In this document: piece by piece, positions 15,632 through 22,700 of the stretch
Position numbering within the stretch: the first letter of the stretch is position 1
How the letters are laid out: each line of letters opens with the position of its first letter
IMG/VR virus record: IMGVR_UViG_3300046522_000745
Location: 1 to 23,213 of that record
DNA from: a virus
Strand: one strand, 5' to 3'
Length of the DNA: 23,213 nt
Translations under genes and position numbers: made by a program
Notes under the pieces: model-generated
What the model was told of the DNA's origin: nothing
The model's input: the letters and a program-made list of their open reading frames with translations, nothing else
Databases searched by the model: none

Positions 15632-16807
15632 TCAGACGTCTTCGGACAGCTGCGCCGAGAAGTCGGCGAAGTAGCTGTCGGTGATGCGCTGGTTGAAGCC
15701 GAGGTCTTCGAGCGGCGGCGGCACGGTGTAGTCGTAGTCGATACGCAGCTTGCCGGCCTTGAGCGCCGAGACGTCGTTCTGCGCCTCGTCGTACCAGGCC
15801 CTGGCGCCGAGGATCACGCCGCCGGCCTTCAGCTGGCGGAACAGGCCGTTGATGGTCTCGATGATGTCCTTGGCAAGGCTGGGGGTCAGCGGCTTGTCGA
15901 TCGCCCAGAGCATGCCGCCCACGATCGTGTCGGCGAGCAGCTGCGCGACGCGCACGGTGCTTTCGAACACGAAGGGGCTTTCCGCCTCGGCGGTCGTGCG
16001 GTTGCCCCAGAAGCGGTAGCCGCTGTCGGTGCGCACCAGCGCGGTGACTTCCGAGGCATTGAGCACGCCCGCCTCGCTCGACTGGTCCTCGATGTCCCAG
16101 TGAATGTCCTTGGTGAGCCCGACGACGCCGCCCACGGCGACGTTGGACAGCGTCTTGTGCGGGCCGGTCTGGGTATCGATCAGGGCGCGCAGGCCCATGG
16201 CGCGGGCGGCGGCGTAGCTGGTGACTGCGGCGCTGGTCGCGGTATCCCAGGCGAGGAAGTCGGGCATCAGCAGCATCAGTTCGCGGGCGCTGAAATGGGC
16301 GCGGTAGGCGGTGGCCGCAGCGACGTCCTCGCCGATCGCGCGGGCATAGGCGAAGCCGCGCAGCTTCTGCGCCACCACGGCGAGCGCGGCGGTGACCGCC
16401 TGCGTTTCGAGGCCGGGAGTGCCGAGGATCTTCGGCTTCACGCCCAGCTGCGCCTGCGCGGCCAGCAGCGCCTGCATGCCGGTCTTCTGGCCCTGCGGGG
16501 TAGTGGTGCCGATGACATTGGTGGCAGTCTCGGCGGCATTGGCGCCAACATCGACGCGCACCACGACGAGGATCGGGCGGGTCTGGTCGGCAATGGCGCG
16601 CAAGGAGCCGGCCAGCGTGCCGCCGACGCCGGCGCTGCCGATCGCGGTCTCGATGTCGGTGATGAGCACCGGGCGGTTGAGCGGGAAGACGCCGGCAGTG
16701 GCATCGGGCGCGGTGGCGACAAGGCCGATGATGGCGGTGGAGACTGCCGTCAGCGTCCGCGCGCCTTCGACGATCTCGGTGACGGTGATTCCATGCTTGA
16801 AGGCCAT
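15632..16807 (-). CDS. FI: Contractile tail sheath protein gpFI
   Basis: This 391-residue sheath protein is close in length to P2 FI. Its N-terminus (FKHGITVTEIVEGARTLTAV) opens the family. It also has PNLTWKD-like sheath positions (DFLAWDTATSAAV), a SGYRFWGNRTTA segment and an EDLGFNQRITDSYF C-terminal part. The sheath contracts on adsorption and drives the tube through the envelope. It follows W directly after 15 bases. In P2 the genes J, I, H and G lie between W and FI; here they are absent from this place. Confidence 0.95.
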   Translation of the reverse strand: MAFKHGITVTEIVEGARTLTAVSTAIIGLVATAPDATAGVFPLNRPVLITDIETAIGSAGVGGTLAGSLRAIADQTRPILVVVRVDVGANAAETATNVIGTTTPQGQKTGMQALLAAQAQLGVKPKILGTPGLETQAVTAALAVVAQKLRGFAYARAIGEDVAAATAYRAHFSARELMLLMPDFLAWDTATSAAVTSYAAARAMGLRALIDTQTGPHKTLSNVAVGGVVGLTKDIHWDIEDQSSEAGVLNASEVTALVRTDSGYRFWGNRTTAEAESPFVFESTVRVAQLLADTIVGGMLWAIDKPLTPSLAKDIIETINGLFRQLKAGGVILGARAWYDEAQNDVSALKAGKLRIDYDYTVPPPLEDLGFNQRITDSYFADFSAQLSEDV

Positions 16808-16822
16808 GAGCGTTCCTTGGGC

Positions 16823-17167
16823 TTAGAGAGGCAGAGCGAAGCGGGTGCGAGCCGTCGCCGGCGCGGTGTCCGTGCGATCGGCTTCGATGTTGAGGGTGGC
16901 GGCGCCGGGGCTCGCGCCGGCCGAAAGGCTTACGCGGCGCAGGCGCAGGCGATCTTCCCAGCGCGAGATGGCCAGCGCGGAGGCAGCGAAGATCCGCAGG
17001 ATGTTTGCCGCCGTCATGGGCTGGTCGATCAGGTCGGGCAGCAGCGAGCCGTATTCGCGGCGGCCGACGCGCGTGCCGATCGGCGTGCCGAGGATATCGG
17101 CCACCGATTCCCTGATGCTGCCCAGGCCGTCGATCACGGCGCCGCTGCTGCGAGACATGCCCGCCAT
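16823..17167 (-). CDS. W: Baseplate wedge protein gpW (gp25-like)
   Basis: This 114-residue member of the P2 gpW / T4 gp25 family has the hallmark RVGRREYGSLLPDLIDQP and ISRWEDRLRLRRV. gp25-like proteins sit at the baseplate and seed sheath assembly. Its ATG shares its A with the V stop (TGATG), a coupled junction. An in-frame ATG three codons later is an alternative start. Confidence 0.93.
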   Translation of the reverse strand: MAGMSRSSGAVIDGLGSIRESVADILGTPIGTRVGRREYGSLLPDLIDQPMTAANILRIFAASALAISRWEDRLRLRRVSLSAGASPGAATLNIEADRTDTAPATARTRFALPL

Positions 17168-17721
17168 CAGACGGGCGTGCCGGTCTGGGCGGCGCCGGCG
17201 GCAACGCCGCTGTGCTTGTGGCTCTTCAGGCTGATGCCGCCGCCGACGACGTCTTCGCTCGCCTCGGCCTTGCCGGCGACCTTGAGGTTGCCATTGATGG
17301 TCACATCGCCGGTGATGGCAGCCCCGCCCGGCGCGACCAGCGTGGCGGTCCCGCCTTCCGGCAGGACGACGCTGAGCGCATGGCTGACGAAGTCGTAAGC
17401 GATGACGGCGCCATCGGGCATTTCGATGAGAACCGCGTCGCGCAGGCTGGAGGGGGCGGGGTTGGCGTCGGACCAGATGCCGAGCAGGACGATGCCGCCC
17501 GCAAGATCGCCTTCAGGGGAGAAGACGACGCATTGTTCGCCGATCGAGGGGGGCGACCAGACCTTCACCTTGCCCGCGCGCTGCGCCAGCCAGGGCAGAT
17601 CGCCCGTCGTCAGGTCGCCGATCTCGACGGTGCAGGTGGCCGCGCCGTGGTCGACGGAGGCCACGGTGCCCAGCTGGATCACTTCGCCGGTAAGCTGTTC
17701 AGGGTCTGCAGTTCGCGCCAT
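17167..17721 (-). CDS. V: Baseplate spike protein gpV
   Basis: This 184-residue spike resembles P2 gpV. An OB-fold N-terminal part (QLGTVASVDHGAATCTVEIG, then TGDLPWLAQRAG) is followed by PSIGEQCVVFSPEGDL and a beta-helix repeat region (GAAITGDVTINGNLKVAG). Near the end SHKHSG holds the His-x-His pair that binds iron at the spike apex in P2 and Phi92 proteins. It pierces the outer membrane on injection. It is the first gene of this tail run. Its start codon lies inside an 8-base hairpin with no clear Shine-Dalgarno. Confidence 0.93.
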   Translation of the reverse strand: MARTADPEQLTGEVIQLGTVASVDHGAATCTVEIGDLTTGDLPWLAQRAGKVKVWSPPSIGEQCVVFSPEGDLAGGIVLLGIWSDANPAPSSLRDAVLIEMPDGAVIAYDFVSHALSVVLPEGGTATLVAPGGAAITGDVTINGNLKVAGKAEASEDVVGGGISLKSHKHSGVAAGAAQTGTPV

Positions 17722-17735
17722 GGTGCGACCATGGC
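17717..17735 (-). promoter_or_regulatory. Hairpin over the gpV start codon
   Basis: GCCATGGT and ACCATGGC are perfect 8-base arms around a 3-base loop. On the minus strand the ATG of V is in one arm, and an out-of-frame ATG (17732-17730) is in the other. In the mRNA this would hide the start codon unless opened by a protein or ribosome. A DNA-level operator role is equally possible. Confidence 0.5.
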
Positions 17736-17760
17736 GGCAGGTTCAGACGGACGCGCGGGG

Positions 17761-17792
17761 CTGCATTTCGCTGAGCAGTATGCGAAATGCAG
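17761..17792. promoter_or_regulatory. 10-base inverted repeat upstream of the tail operon
   Basis: CTGCATTTCG (17761-17770) and CGAAATGCAG (17783-17792) are perfect arms around 12 bases, about 40 bases upstream of gpV. A second, smaller dyad, CGGGAT-G-ATCCCG, is at 17798-17810. The position suits a late-promoter control site. No T tract follows, so a terminator is less likely. The 17722-17967 stretch otherwise holds no gene I can support. Confidence 0.55.
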
Positions 17793-17967
17793 AGGATCGG
17801 GATGATCCCGCTGGTGCCTGGTTAGGGCGCGATGCCATACGCCTGTTCAATCCGTCTCAATCTCGCTGCGGCCGGCCGCAATCGCAGAAGCTCACGGCAT
17901 GCTCGTCGGAACGATACAGCCCGAACCGCATTGCCGTCCGACTTCTTTTCAAGCGGGATTTTGATTG

Positions 17968-18120
17968 GTGCTGGATTCGCGAGCCTTCCTATGGGGCATC
18001 AAAGCTGCGCGATCAGGTCTTCCAGACAGTTCCAACCCCTATCGACAAATCAAGGATCGAGCTGCGTGGCAGGCCGGTCATGCGCAGGAACAGCAGGCTC
18101 AGCGCGCAAGGCAGGGGTGA
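17968..18120 (+). CDS. RMF-like (Rmf/CrpP family) small protein
   Basis: This 50-residue protein starts at GTG 17968 (TTG 17965 and CTG 17971 are alternatives; a stop lies just before). It aligns without gaps to ribosome modulation factor over ~33 residues: the conserved Gly-x-x-Ala, Gly, Pro-Tyr, Arg, Trp and Gly all fall at the RMF spacing (LWGIKAARSG, then NPYRQIKDRAAWQAGH). RMF binds 70S ribosomes and drives hibernating 100S dimers; CrpP-type relatives have other reported roles. Here it is a phage cargo gene on the strand opposite to the tail genes. The family call is from pattern only. The start and expression are uncertain. Confidence 0.55.
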   Translation: MLDSRAFLWGIKAARSGLPDSSNPYRQIKDRAAWQAGHAQEQQAQRARQG

Positions 18121-18226
18121 TCCGTATGACTTACGTGGTGCATTGCAGCACACGACCGCACCTGTCATGGTTCGGACCAGGCGCCTGGAGATCTGCTCCA
18201 GAGCATAGAGCGCCGAACTGGAACAC

Positions 18227-18388
18227 GTGTTGCTCGCAGCTTTCTGGCTCATGCTATGCCACTTCCACCAGCACTATCCGGATGTGGCGACGCTATCGGA
18301 CAACGGCCTGCATTTTTCCGCTAAGTGCCGGGGCTGCAAAAGCGTGATATTTCGAAAGTCCGGCGAGGCATGGCGGCCGGCTGTCTGA
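18227..18388 (+). CDS. Small zinc-ribbon-like protein, copy 1
   Basis: With GTG 18227 the product has 53 residues; ATG 18251 would give 45. The C-terminal half, LHFSAKCRGCKSVIFRKSGE then AWRPAV, has a CxxC knuckle and a closing Trp-Arg. The next gene shares this layout: aromatic-x-x-Lys-Cys-x-x-Cys, then Ile-[FY]-Arg, then Trp-Arg. Only one CxxC is present, so zinc would need a partner or His ligands (HFHQHY upstream). The function is unknown. Too short for routine gene callers. Confidence 0.45.
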   Translation: MLLAAFWLMLCHFHQHYPDVATLSDNGLHFSAKCRGCKSVIFRKSGEAWRPAV

Positions 18389-18432
18389 TCCCTCGGCCGC
18401 GAACTTTCGTCACCTGAGGTTCATCGAAAATT

Positions 18433-18612
18433 GTGAAGCGTCGCGCGATGCAAATCATACCGCAAAGCATCCGATGCGCCTTAAAGAAGCATGCCCCTGA
18501 CAGGGGCCGCATCTCATGGGACGGGCACCACTATGTCAGCAAGTGCGAGGCGTGCGGCGTCGGTATCTATCGCTTGGCGCATAGGCGCTGGCGACAAATC
18601 GGCCCGGAATAG
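18433..18612 (+). CDS. Small zinc-ribbon-like protein, copy 2
   Basis: GTG 18433 gives 59 residues and ATG 18448 gives 54. The segment DGHHYVSKCEACGVGIYRLA ends in RRWRQIGPE and parallels the previous gene: hydrophobic pair, Lys-Cys-x-x-Cys, Ile-Tyr-Arg, Trp-Arg. The basic N-terminus (KRRAMQIIPQ) could contact nucleic acid. The two genes are 44 bases apart and in one direction, so they look like a diverged tandem duplicate. No named family is recognised. Confidence 0.5.
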   Translation: MKRRAMQIIPQSIRCALKKHAPDRGRISWDGHHYVSKCEACGVGIYRLAHRRWRQIGPE

Positions 18613-18685
18613 GTCCGGTTCAGTCGTCGGATACGGTGCGATGGAGGACGATCGCGAGGCCGCAACCTAATGTTAACTGCAAAAA

Positions 18686-18701
18686 TCGATTGTCAAATCG
18701 A
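18686..18701 (+). promoter_or_regulatory. Dyad with candidate promoter for the next small gene
   Basis: TCGATT-GTCA-AATCGA is a perfect 6-base dyad in an AT-rich stretch. TTGTCA (18690-18695) inside it is a possible -35, with ACTATT (18713-18718) at 17 bases as a weak -10. Both lie ahead of the ATG at 18759. The overlap would let a repressor bound to the dyad block the promoter. Confidence 0.4.
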
Positions 18702-18758
18702 CGGCTCTTGGCACTATTCCCCCACCGATGGAAACAATCGGATGAGGGGATTTGAAGC

Positions 18759-19025
18759 ATGGCGCACCATCTAGCGCGTTACTTTCTATCATGCGGTCAT
18801 ACGGCCGATGTGCCAGCGACAATGGCTGATGTTAAAAGCCCAATCGTCTGCCGGAAATGCTCGGCGCCAACCGAAATCCCATCTGAAGTTCTCGATCTCG
18901 TGCGTGTACCTCCATCGGATCCAGCTTGCGAGGCACCCGCAGTGTCCATTGAGGGCTCGATCGCTGCCGGCCCCGGCAGCTGTGATGGCTACCGGGGCAG
19001 GGACACGAGTTGCCGTGAGCGTTAG
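18759..19025 (+). CDS. Small Cys-rich hypothetical protein (88 aa)
   Basis: This 88-residue protein carries SCGH (residues 11-14) and CRKC (31-34), a plausible metal-binding set. An Ile/Val-rich stretch and a Gly/Ser-rich, probably disordered tail follow. A GAGGGGAT ribosome site and a promoter-like region precede the ATG. Its stop overlaps the stop of the convergent methyltransferase by four bases. The last third of the gene contains two mutually exclusive GC hairpins (18963-18980, and 18970-18976 with 18992-18998). These may act as a terminator, or mean that the true protein is shorter. Unrecognised. Confidence 0.5.
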   Translation: MAHHLARYFLSCGHTADVPATMADVKSPIVCRKCSAPTEIPSEVLDLVRVPPSDPACEAPAVSIEGSIAAGPGSCDGYRGRDTSCRER

Positions 19026-19840
19026 TTGTCGTTCGCGGGCAACGCGAAGTTGCTGATTAGCACTTCGCGGGCGGGCCTGGACTTGGTGCCAATCGTGTAC
19101 GTCGTGTCGATCGCCGCGATGGCGAAGCGGGCAAACGTCTCCCGCACCCCCTCATTGTCATTCAGCGAGATCAGGAACTTGCCCTTGATGCCGGCCAGCT
19201 GGTCGGCGAGCGCGGCGAAGTCCTCGCGGCCGAAGACGTCTTTCCCGTAATCCGTCTCGCACGCCCAATAAGGGGGATCGAGGTAGAACAGCGCGCCCTC
19301 GCGGTCATAGCGCCGGATGAAGTCAGCATAGGGCAGGCGCTCGATCACGACGGATTGCAGGCGATCATGGAGATCCGCCAGCATCGGTTCCAGCTTGCCG
19401 ACGTCGAAGCGCGCCGGGCCGGCCGCATCCACACCGAAGGTCCGGCTTTTCACCCGGCCGCCGAACGCCAGACGCTGGACGTAGAGGAAGCGTACCGCGC
19501 GCTGCAGGTCGGTCAGCCGATCGGGATCCTGCGCGAGCAGCCGCTCGAACTCGGCGCGGCTCGCGACGCGGAAGCGCAGCATGTCGACGAGGTAGGGGTA
19601 GTGCTCGGCGAGGCAGCGGAACAGGGTGACGACGTCGCCCGAGATATCGTTGATAGCCTCGGCGCGCGGCCGGCTCCTGCGGCGCAGGAAGATGCCGCCC
19701 ATGCCGACGAATGGCTCGGCATAGCTGGTGTGCGCGGTGCGCTCGATGATGGCGCAGATGCGCTTCGCCAAGTTGCGTTTTCCGCCGATGTAGCCGGCGA
19801 CGGGAGAGGTTGGGGAAACGAGAACAAAAGGGGTAGACAT
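19022..19840 (-). CDS. D12-class DNA adenine N6-methyltransferase (Dam-like)
   Basis: This 272-residue Dam/T4Dam-type methyltransferase has GYIGGKRNLAKRI (16-28) at the N-terminus, the SAM-binding EPFVGMGGIF (42-51), IND (63-65), and the catalytic DPPYW motif (188-192, alpha-class order). The FLYVQRLAFGG segment (118-128) is also typical. It would methylate adenine in a short sequence, probably to protect phage DNA from host restriction. The site cannot be told from sequence alone. An AGGAAA ribosome site precedes the ATG. No partner restriction endonuclease is adjacent, so it is an orphan methyltransferase. It is placed between fibre genes and the V-D tail run. Confidence 0.92.
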   Translation of the reverse strand: MSTPFVLVSPTSPVAGYIGGKRNLAKRICAIIERTAHTSYAEPFVGMGGIFLRRRSRPRAEAINDISGDVVTLFRCLAEHYPYLVDMLRFRVASRAEFERLLAQDPDRLTDLQRAVRFLYVQRLAFGGRVKSRTFGVDAAGPARFDVGKLEPMLADLHDRLQSVVIERLPYADFIRRYDREGALFYLDPPYWACETDYGKDVFGREDFAALADQLAGIKGKFLISLNDNEGVRETFARFAIAAIDTTYTIGTKSRPAREVLISNFALPANDN

Positions 19841-20048
19841 GGTGGGTTTCCTGCACGATGTCCCTCCCGCGCCTGAGCGCGGAAGGGTACTCGGGTGGGA
19901 CAGGCGCGGCGCCCGTCAGAGTGCGAGTGCAGGCTCGCTGGTTTCGCAGATGTTGGCACATCCGAAGCCCCCTTCCGTAAAAGGGGAACAGGTTGGCGGG
20001 AAGACCTTTCGGGATTCCTATGCGCCGCCGGCCTTTGCCGACAGCGGA

Positions 20049-20291
20049 TCAGGCCTCGTCTTCAGTCTCGGCTTCAGCCTCGTCTTCGGCCTTGGTGAGG
20101 ATCGCGCCGAGGCGGCGATCGATTTCGAGGAGCTGGATCATTGCGGCACCGAGGTGCGCGCGGGCCTCGCCGTAGCGCTCGGCCGCTTCGTCTTCCGGCG
20201 CGGGGGCAGTGCGCAGCGCGTCCTTCAGGTCGCGCGCTTCGATCGCGAGGGGAGACAGTAGGGCGAGCGCCTGGGCGCTGATATCGGTCAT
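20049..20291 (-). CDS. Small acidic helical protein after the fibre gene
   Basis: This 80-residue protein begins MTDISAQALALLSPLAIEAR and ends with a run of Glu/Asp/Ala (EDEAEAETEDEA). The middle, ARAHLGAAMIQLLEIDRRLG, is an amphipathic helix. An AGGAGT ribosome site lies six bases before the ATG, 11 bases after the fibre stop. Small acidic proteins in this place are common in phages, sometimes as fibre chaperones, but I recognise no family. About 200 bases with no gene separate it from the methyltransferase. Confidence 0.6.
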   Translation of the reverse strand: MTDISAQALALLSPLAIEARDLKDALRTAPAPEDEAAERYGEARAHLGAAMIQLLEIDRRLGAILTKAEDEAEAETEDEA

Positions 20292-20302
20292 GGCTTCACT
20301 CC

Positions 20303-22699
20303 TCAGGTAATCGGTTCGCGGATGCCGGCGCGCTCAAGGCCCCACCAGCGGGCGGGCAGCAGGTTGCCCAGCGAGCCCCGGTTGATGCCCATCAGCCAGT
20401 CGTATTCCCGGCCGTAGAGGTCGATCGCGGCGGTCACGCCATCGACGGCCGAGCCGCCGGTGTTCTTCGGCAGGCCGGTGGCGGGATCGTAGAACAGCGC
20501 CCGCTTGCCAGCGCCGGTCGGCGTGAGCGAGATGTCGAACGCGGTGCCGGTGATCAGCATGTAGCGGCGCAGGGCGATGCCCTTGAGCGGGGCCAGCGTG
20601 CTCATGAACAGCTGGGTGAGCAGCGCGAGGCTGATCGGAATACCATCGGCGGGGATGGCCACCGTCGTGATGTCCTCGTTGAAGCCGAAGTGCGCGAAGC
20701 CGAGATCGGTATCGACGGACAGGAAGAAGCCGTTGGTGCGGTAGGGATCGGGCGCCGGCCGCACGACCGCCGCCCCGGCCAGCGAGGTGCCGCTGGTGTT
20801 CTTCAGGAACAGGCGGACGGAACTCAGGCCGGGGTTGGTCTGCAGCAGGGTCGCGGTGTCGAACGAGCCCGAGCACCCGCCGGGCATGACCCGCATGGCA
20901 ATGAACAGTGTGAGCTTGGTCGTGTTGGGGATGCGGGGATAGAGGATGGCATTCGCCGCATCGACAGGCAGGAGTCGGGGGTTCTGCCGGCCGTCGTCCA
21001 TGCCGAGGAACTCGACCTCATAGCGCGGATTCGTGTCGCCGGTGTCCTGCGCCATCAGGAACGTCTTGCGGCCCTCGTGCCCGCCCCGGAAGTTCGACGC
21101 CTTGATGATGATCTCGCGCGAGCCCTGGGTAATCTTGCCGCTGCCGCGCGTGATGGCGCCGGTCTTGCTGATCGCCACGGCGCCGTCGCCGTTGTCGCCG
21201 GCGACGCGGATGCAGTTGGCGACCGTGCCGAGGATCAGGCCATTGGACAGCACCGTGCCGGCCGCGTCGTTCTCGCGCAGCGGCAGCACTTCCTCGTGGA
21301 CGTAGGGCGCGCCGCCATACGAGGCCCGCAGCAGCCGGGTGTCCTCGAAGCCCTTGAGCGTCGCCCCCTGCGTGGCGAAGTGCAGGCCGTCGAACGTCAG
21401 ACCGTCTTCGGTGTTGGTTGAGACGTGCTGACGCCAGATCGTTTCCCAATCCCAGATCTTCGCGCCGTGGATGGCCCGTAGTTCGCGGAACAGGCGCCGC
21501 TGCTTGTCCTCGACGCCGTTGGCGAGGCTGCCGCCGGTGGCGAACACCCATGGGCCGGTGAACGACGCGATCAGCGCGTCGACGTTGGCGCGGGTGACGC
21601 TGTAGGCCACCGTCTGCTCGTCGTTGGTCGAGGCTTCGCAGATGTTCATGCCCGCAGCGCGGGCCGGGAAGGCCGCATTGTCGGCGAGCACGCGGGCGAG
21701 GATCTGCCCGGCGGTGTCGCCGTTCTTCCCCAAGTTGGCGCTGTCGACCATGCCGGGGGACAGCTTCAGCGTCACGTCGTAGGACGTGCGCACGGGCGCG
21801 CCGATGCTCTGCCAGGTCAGGCTATCTCCGCTCGGCCGGTAGATCAGGCCGGCGCCGATGGGATCGAAGAGGCAGTCGTTCTTGAGCGCCGCCTCGTTGC
21901 GGATGATCATCGCCCGGTAGTTGCTCGTCATCTGCGACAGGCGCGCCGAGCGGACCTGCGTTGCCAGCTTGACGGCGTCCAGTTGGTCGGACCGGGCAAG
22001 GCCGAGCGAGATGTAACGCGTCGCGTTGTGGTTGCCCCAGGCGGCGCCGGAGACCTTGCGCCACCCCAGCTGCCACTGCGCCCCGGCGCCGCCAGCATAA
22101 TAGCCGCTGCCGAACGCCTTGGGCGCGCCGGCCGCGTCGAAGCCATTGACGAACGGGATGTAGTAGCGCCCGGCCACGCCCATGCAGCGGGGGATGACGA
22201 AGCCGCCCTGCGCGGTGAACTCCGCTGCCGTGATGGTGGCCGACGACACCAGCAGGTCACCGGCCGAGCCCGGCACGGCATTGAGGCTGGCGGTGGGCAG
22301 GCGCTCGTAGATGCCGACAGTGTAGTAGGCAGCGTCAGTCGGCGCGGTCAGCGCCGCGCGGATCATGTCGATGAAGCCCGGCGGGAAGTCCGTGCCGCAG
22401 AGCCATCCCCGCGCGATCGAGGTGAACAGGCTGGCGGCGGTGTTCTGGCCGCTGCCGAACAGCGACACCAGCGTCGTCGCACTAGCCCGGTTCCGGTCCA
22501 TGGCGTTGGTGAACGATGCCGTCGCAGCCGTGGCTGTCGCGGCTTGCGTGGCCATGAGGGTGAGAAAGGGCTGCGCCAGCTTCTCGAAGAAGGCGGACGC
22601 CAGCGTGCGCCACATCGCCCCGCCCTTGAGCACGGGCAGCGTCTCGGTGCCATCGACGTTCTCGGGCGGCAGGACGGGAAGCTGGGAAGTCTTGGCCAT
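20303..22699 (-). CDS. Tail fibre/spike with SGNH-hydrolase domain
   Basis: This is a 798-residue protein. The N-terminus (MAKTSQLPVLPPENVDGTET) looks like a short attachment segment, and residues ~30-100 are helical. From ~285 it has SGNH/GDSL esterase blocks: GDSLTW with the catalytic Ser293, NGD (326-328, block II Gly), TND (358-360, block III Asn359), and DGLH (437-440, Asp437 and His440). The remaining ~350 residues contain beta-rich, lectin-like stretches. SGNH domains in phage fibres usually remove acetyl groups from surface polysaccharide, so this probably recognises and trims host O-antigen or capsule. The substrate is not known. The ATG comes one base after the upstream fibre stop (TGACATG). 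Confidence 0.85.
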   Translation of the reverse strand: MAKTSQLPVLPPENVDGTETLPVLKGGAMWRTLASAFFEKLAQPFLTLMATQAATATAATASFTNAMDRNRASATTLVSLFGSGQNTAASLFTSIARGWLCGTDFPPGFIDMIRAALTAPTDAAYYTVGIYERLPTASLNAVPGSAGDLLVSSATITAAEFTAQGGFVIPRCMGVAGRYYIPFVNGFDAAGAPKAFGSGYYAGGAGAQWQLGWRKVSGAAWGNHNATRYISLGLARSDQLDAVKLATQVRSARLSQMTSNYRAMIIRNEAALKNDCLFDPIGAGLIYRPSGDSLTWQSIGAPVRTSYDVTLKLSPGMVDSANLGKNGDTAGQILARVLADNAAFPARAAGMNICEASTNDEQTVAYSVTRANVDALIASFTGPWVFATGGSLANGVEDKQRRLFRELRAIHGAKIWDWETIWRQHVSTNTEDGLTFDGLHFATQGATLKGFEDTRLLRASYGGAPYVHEEVLPLRENDAAGTVLSNGLILGTVANCIRVAGDNGDGAVAISKTGAITRGSGKITQGSREIIIKASNFRGGHEGRKTFLMAQDTGDTNPRYEVEFLGMDDGRQNPRLLPVDAANAILYPRIPNTTKLTLFIAMRVMPGGCSGSFDTATLLQTNPGLSSVRLFLKNTSGTSLAGAAVVRPAPDPYRTNGFFLSVDTDLGFAHFGFNEDITTVAIPADGIPISLALLTQLFMSTLAPLKGIALRRYMLITGTAFDISLTPTGAGKRALFYDPATGLPKNTGGSAVDGVTAAIDLYGREYDWLMGINRGSLGNLLPARWWGLERAGIREPIT

Positions 22700-22700
22700 G

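Noticed and set aside
15618-17204. 528-residue minus-strand frame over FI and W
   Set aside because: Arg/His/Pro-rich out-of-frame translation of the sheath gene region. The alternative frame gives clear gpFI and gpW.
15605-17398. 597-residue plus-strand open frame opposite FI, W and V
   Set aside because: It spans three convincing minus-strand tail genes, has low-complexity composition and no ribosome site.
17850-17964. Possible tiny plus-strand protein ending just before the RMF-like gene
   Set aside because: The frame is open and ends at the TGA at 17962, but there is no good start codon, ribosome site or motif to support it.
17832-18347. 171-residue plus-strand frame across the RMF-like gene
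   Set aside because: Ser/Arg/Thr-rich and without motifs. A different frame gives the RMF match.
18321-18512. 63-residue minus-strand frame in the small-gene pocket
   Set aside because: The plus strand of the same stretch encodes the two paralogous CxxC mini-proteins, whose shared pattern is better evidence.
19969-19986. CCCCTT-N6-AAGGGG hairpin upstream of the methyltransferase
   Set aside because: Only a 6-base stem with no T tract on either strand, so not claimed as a terminator.
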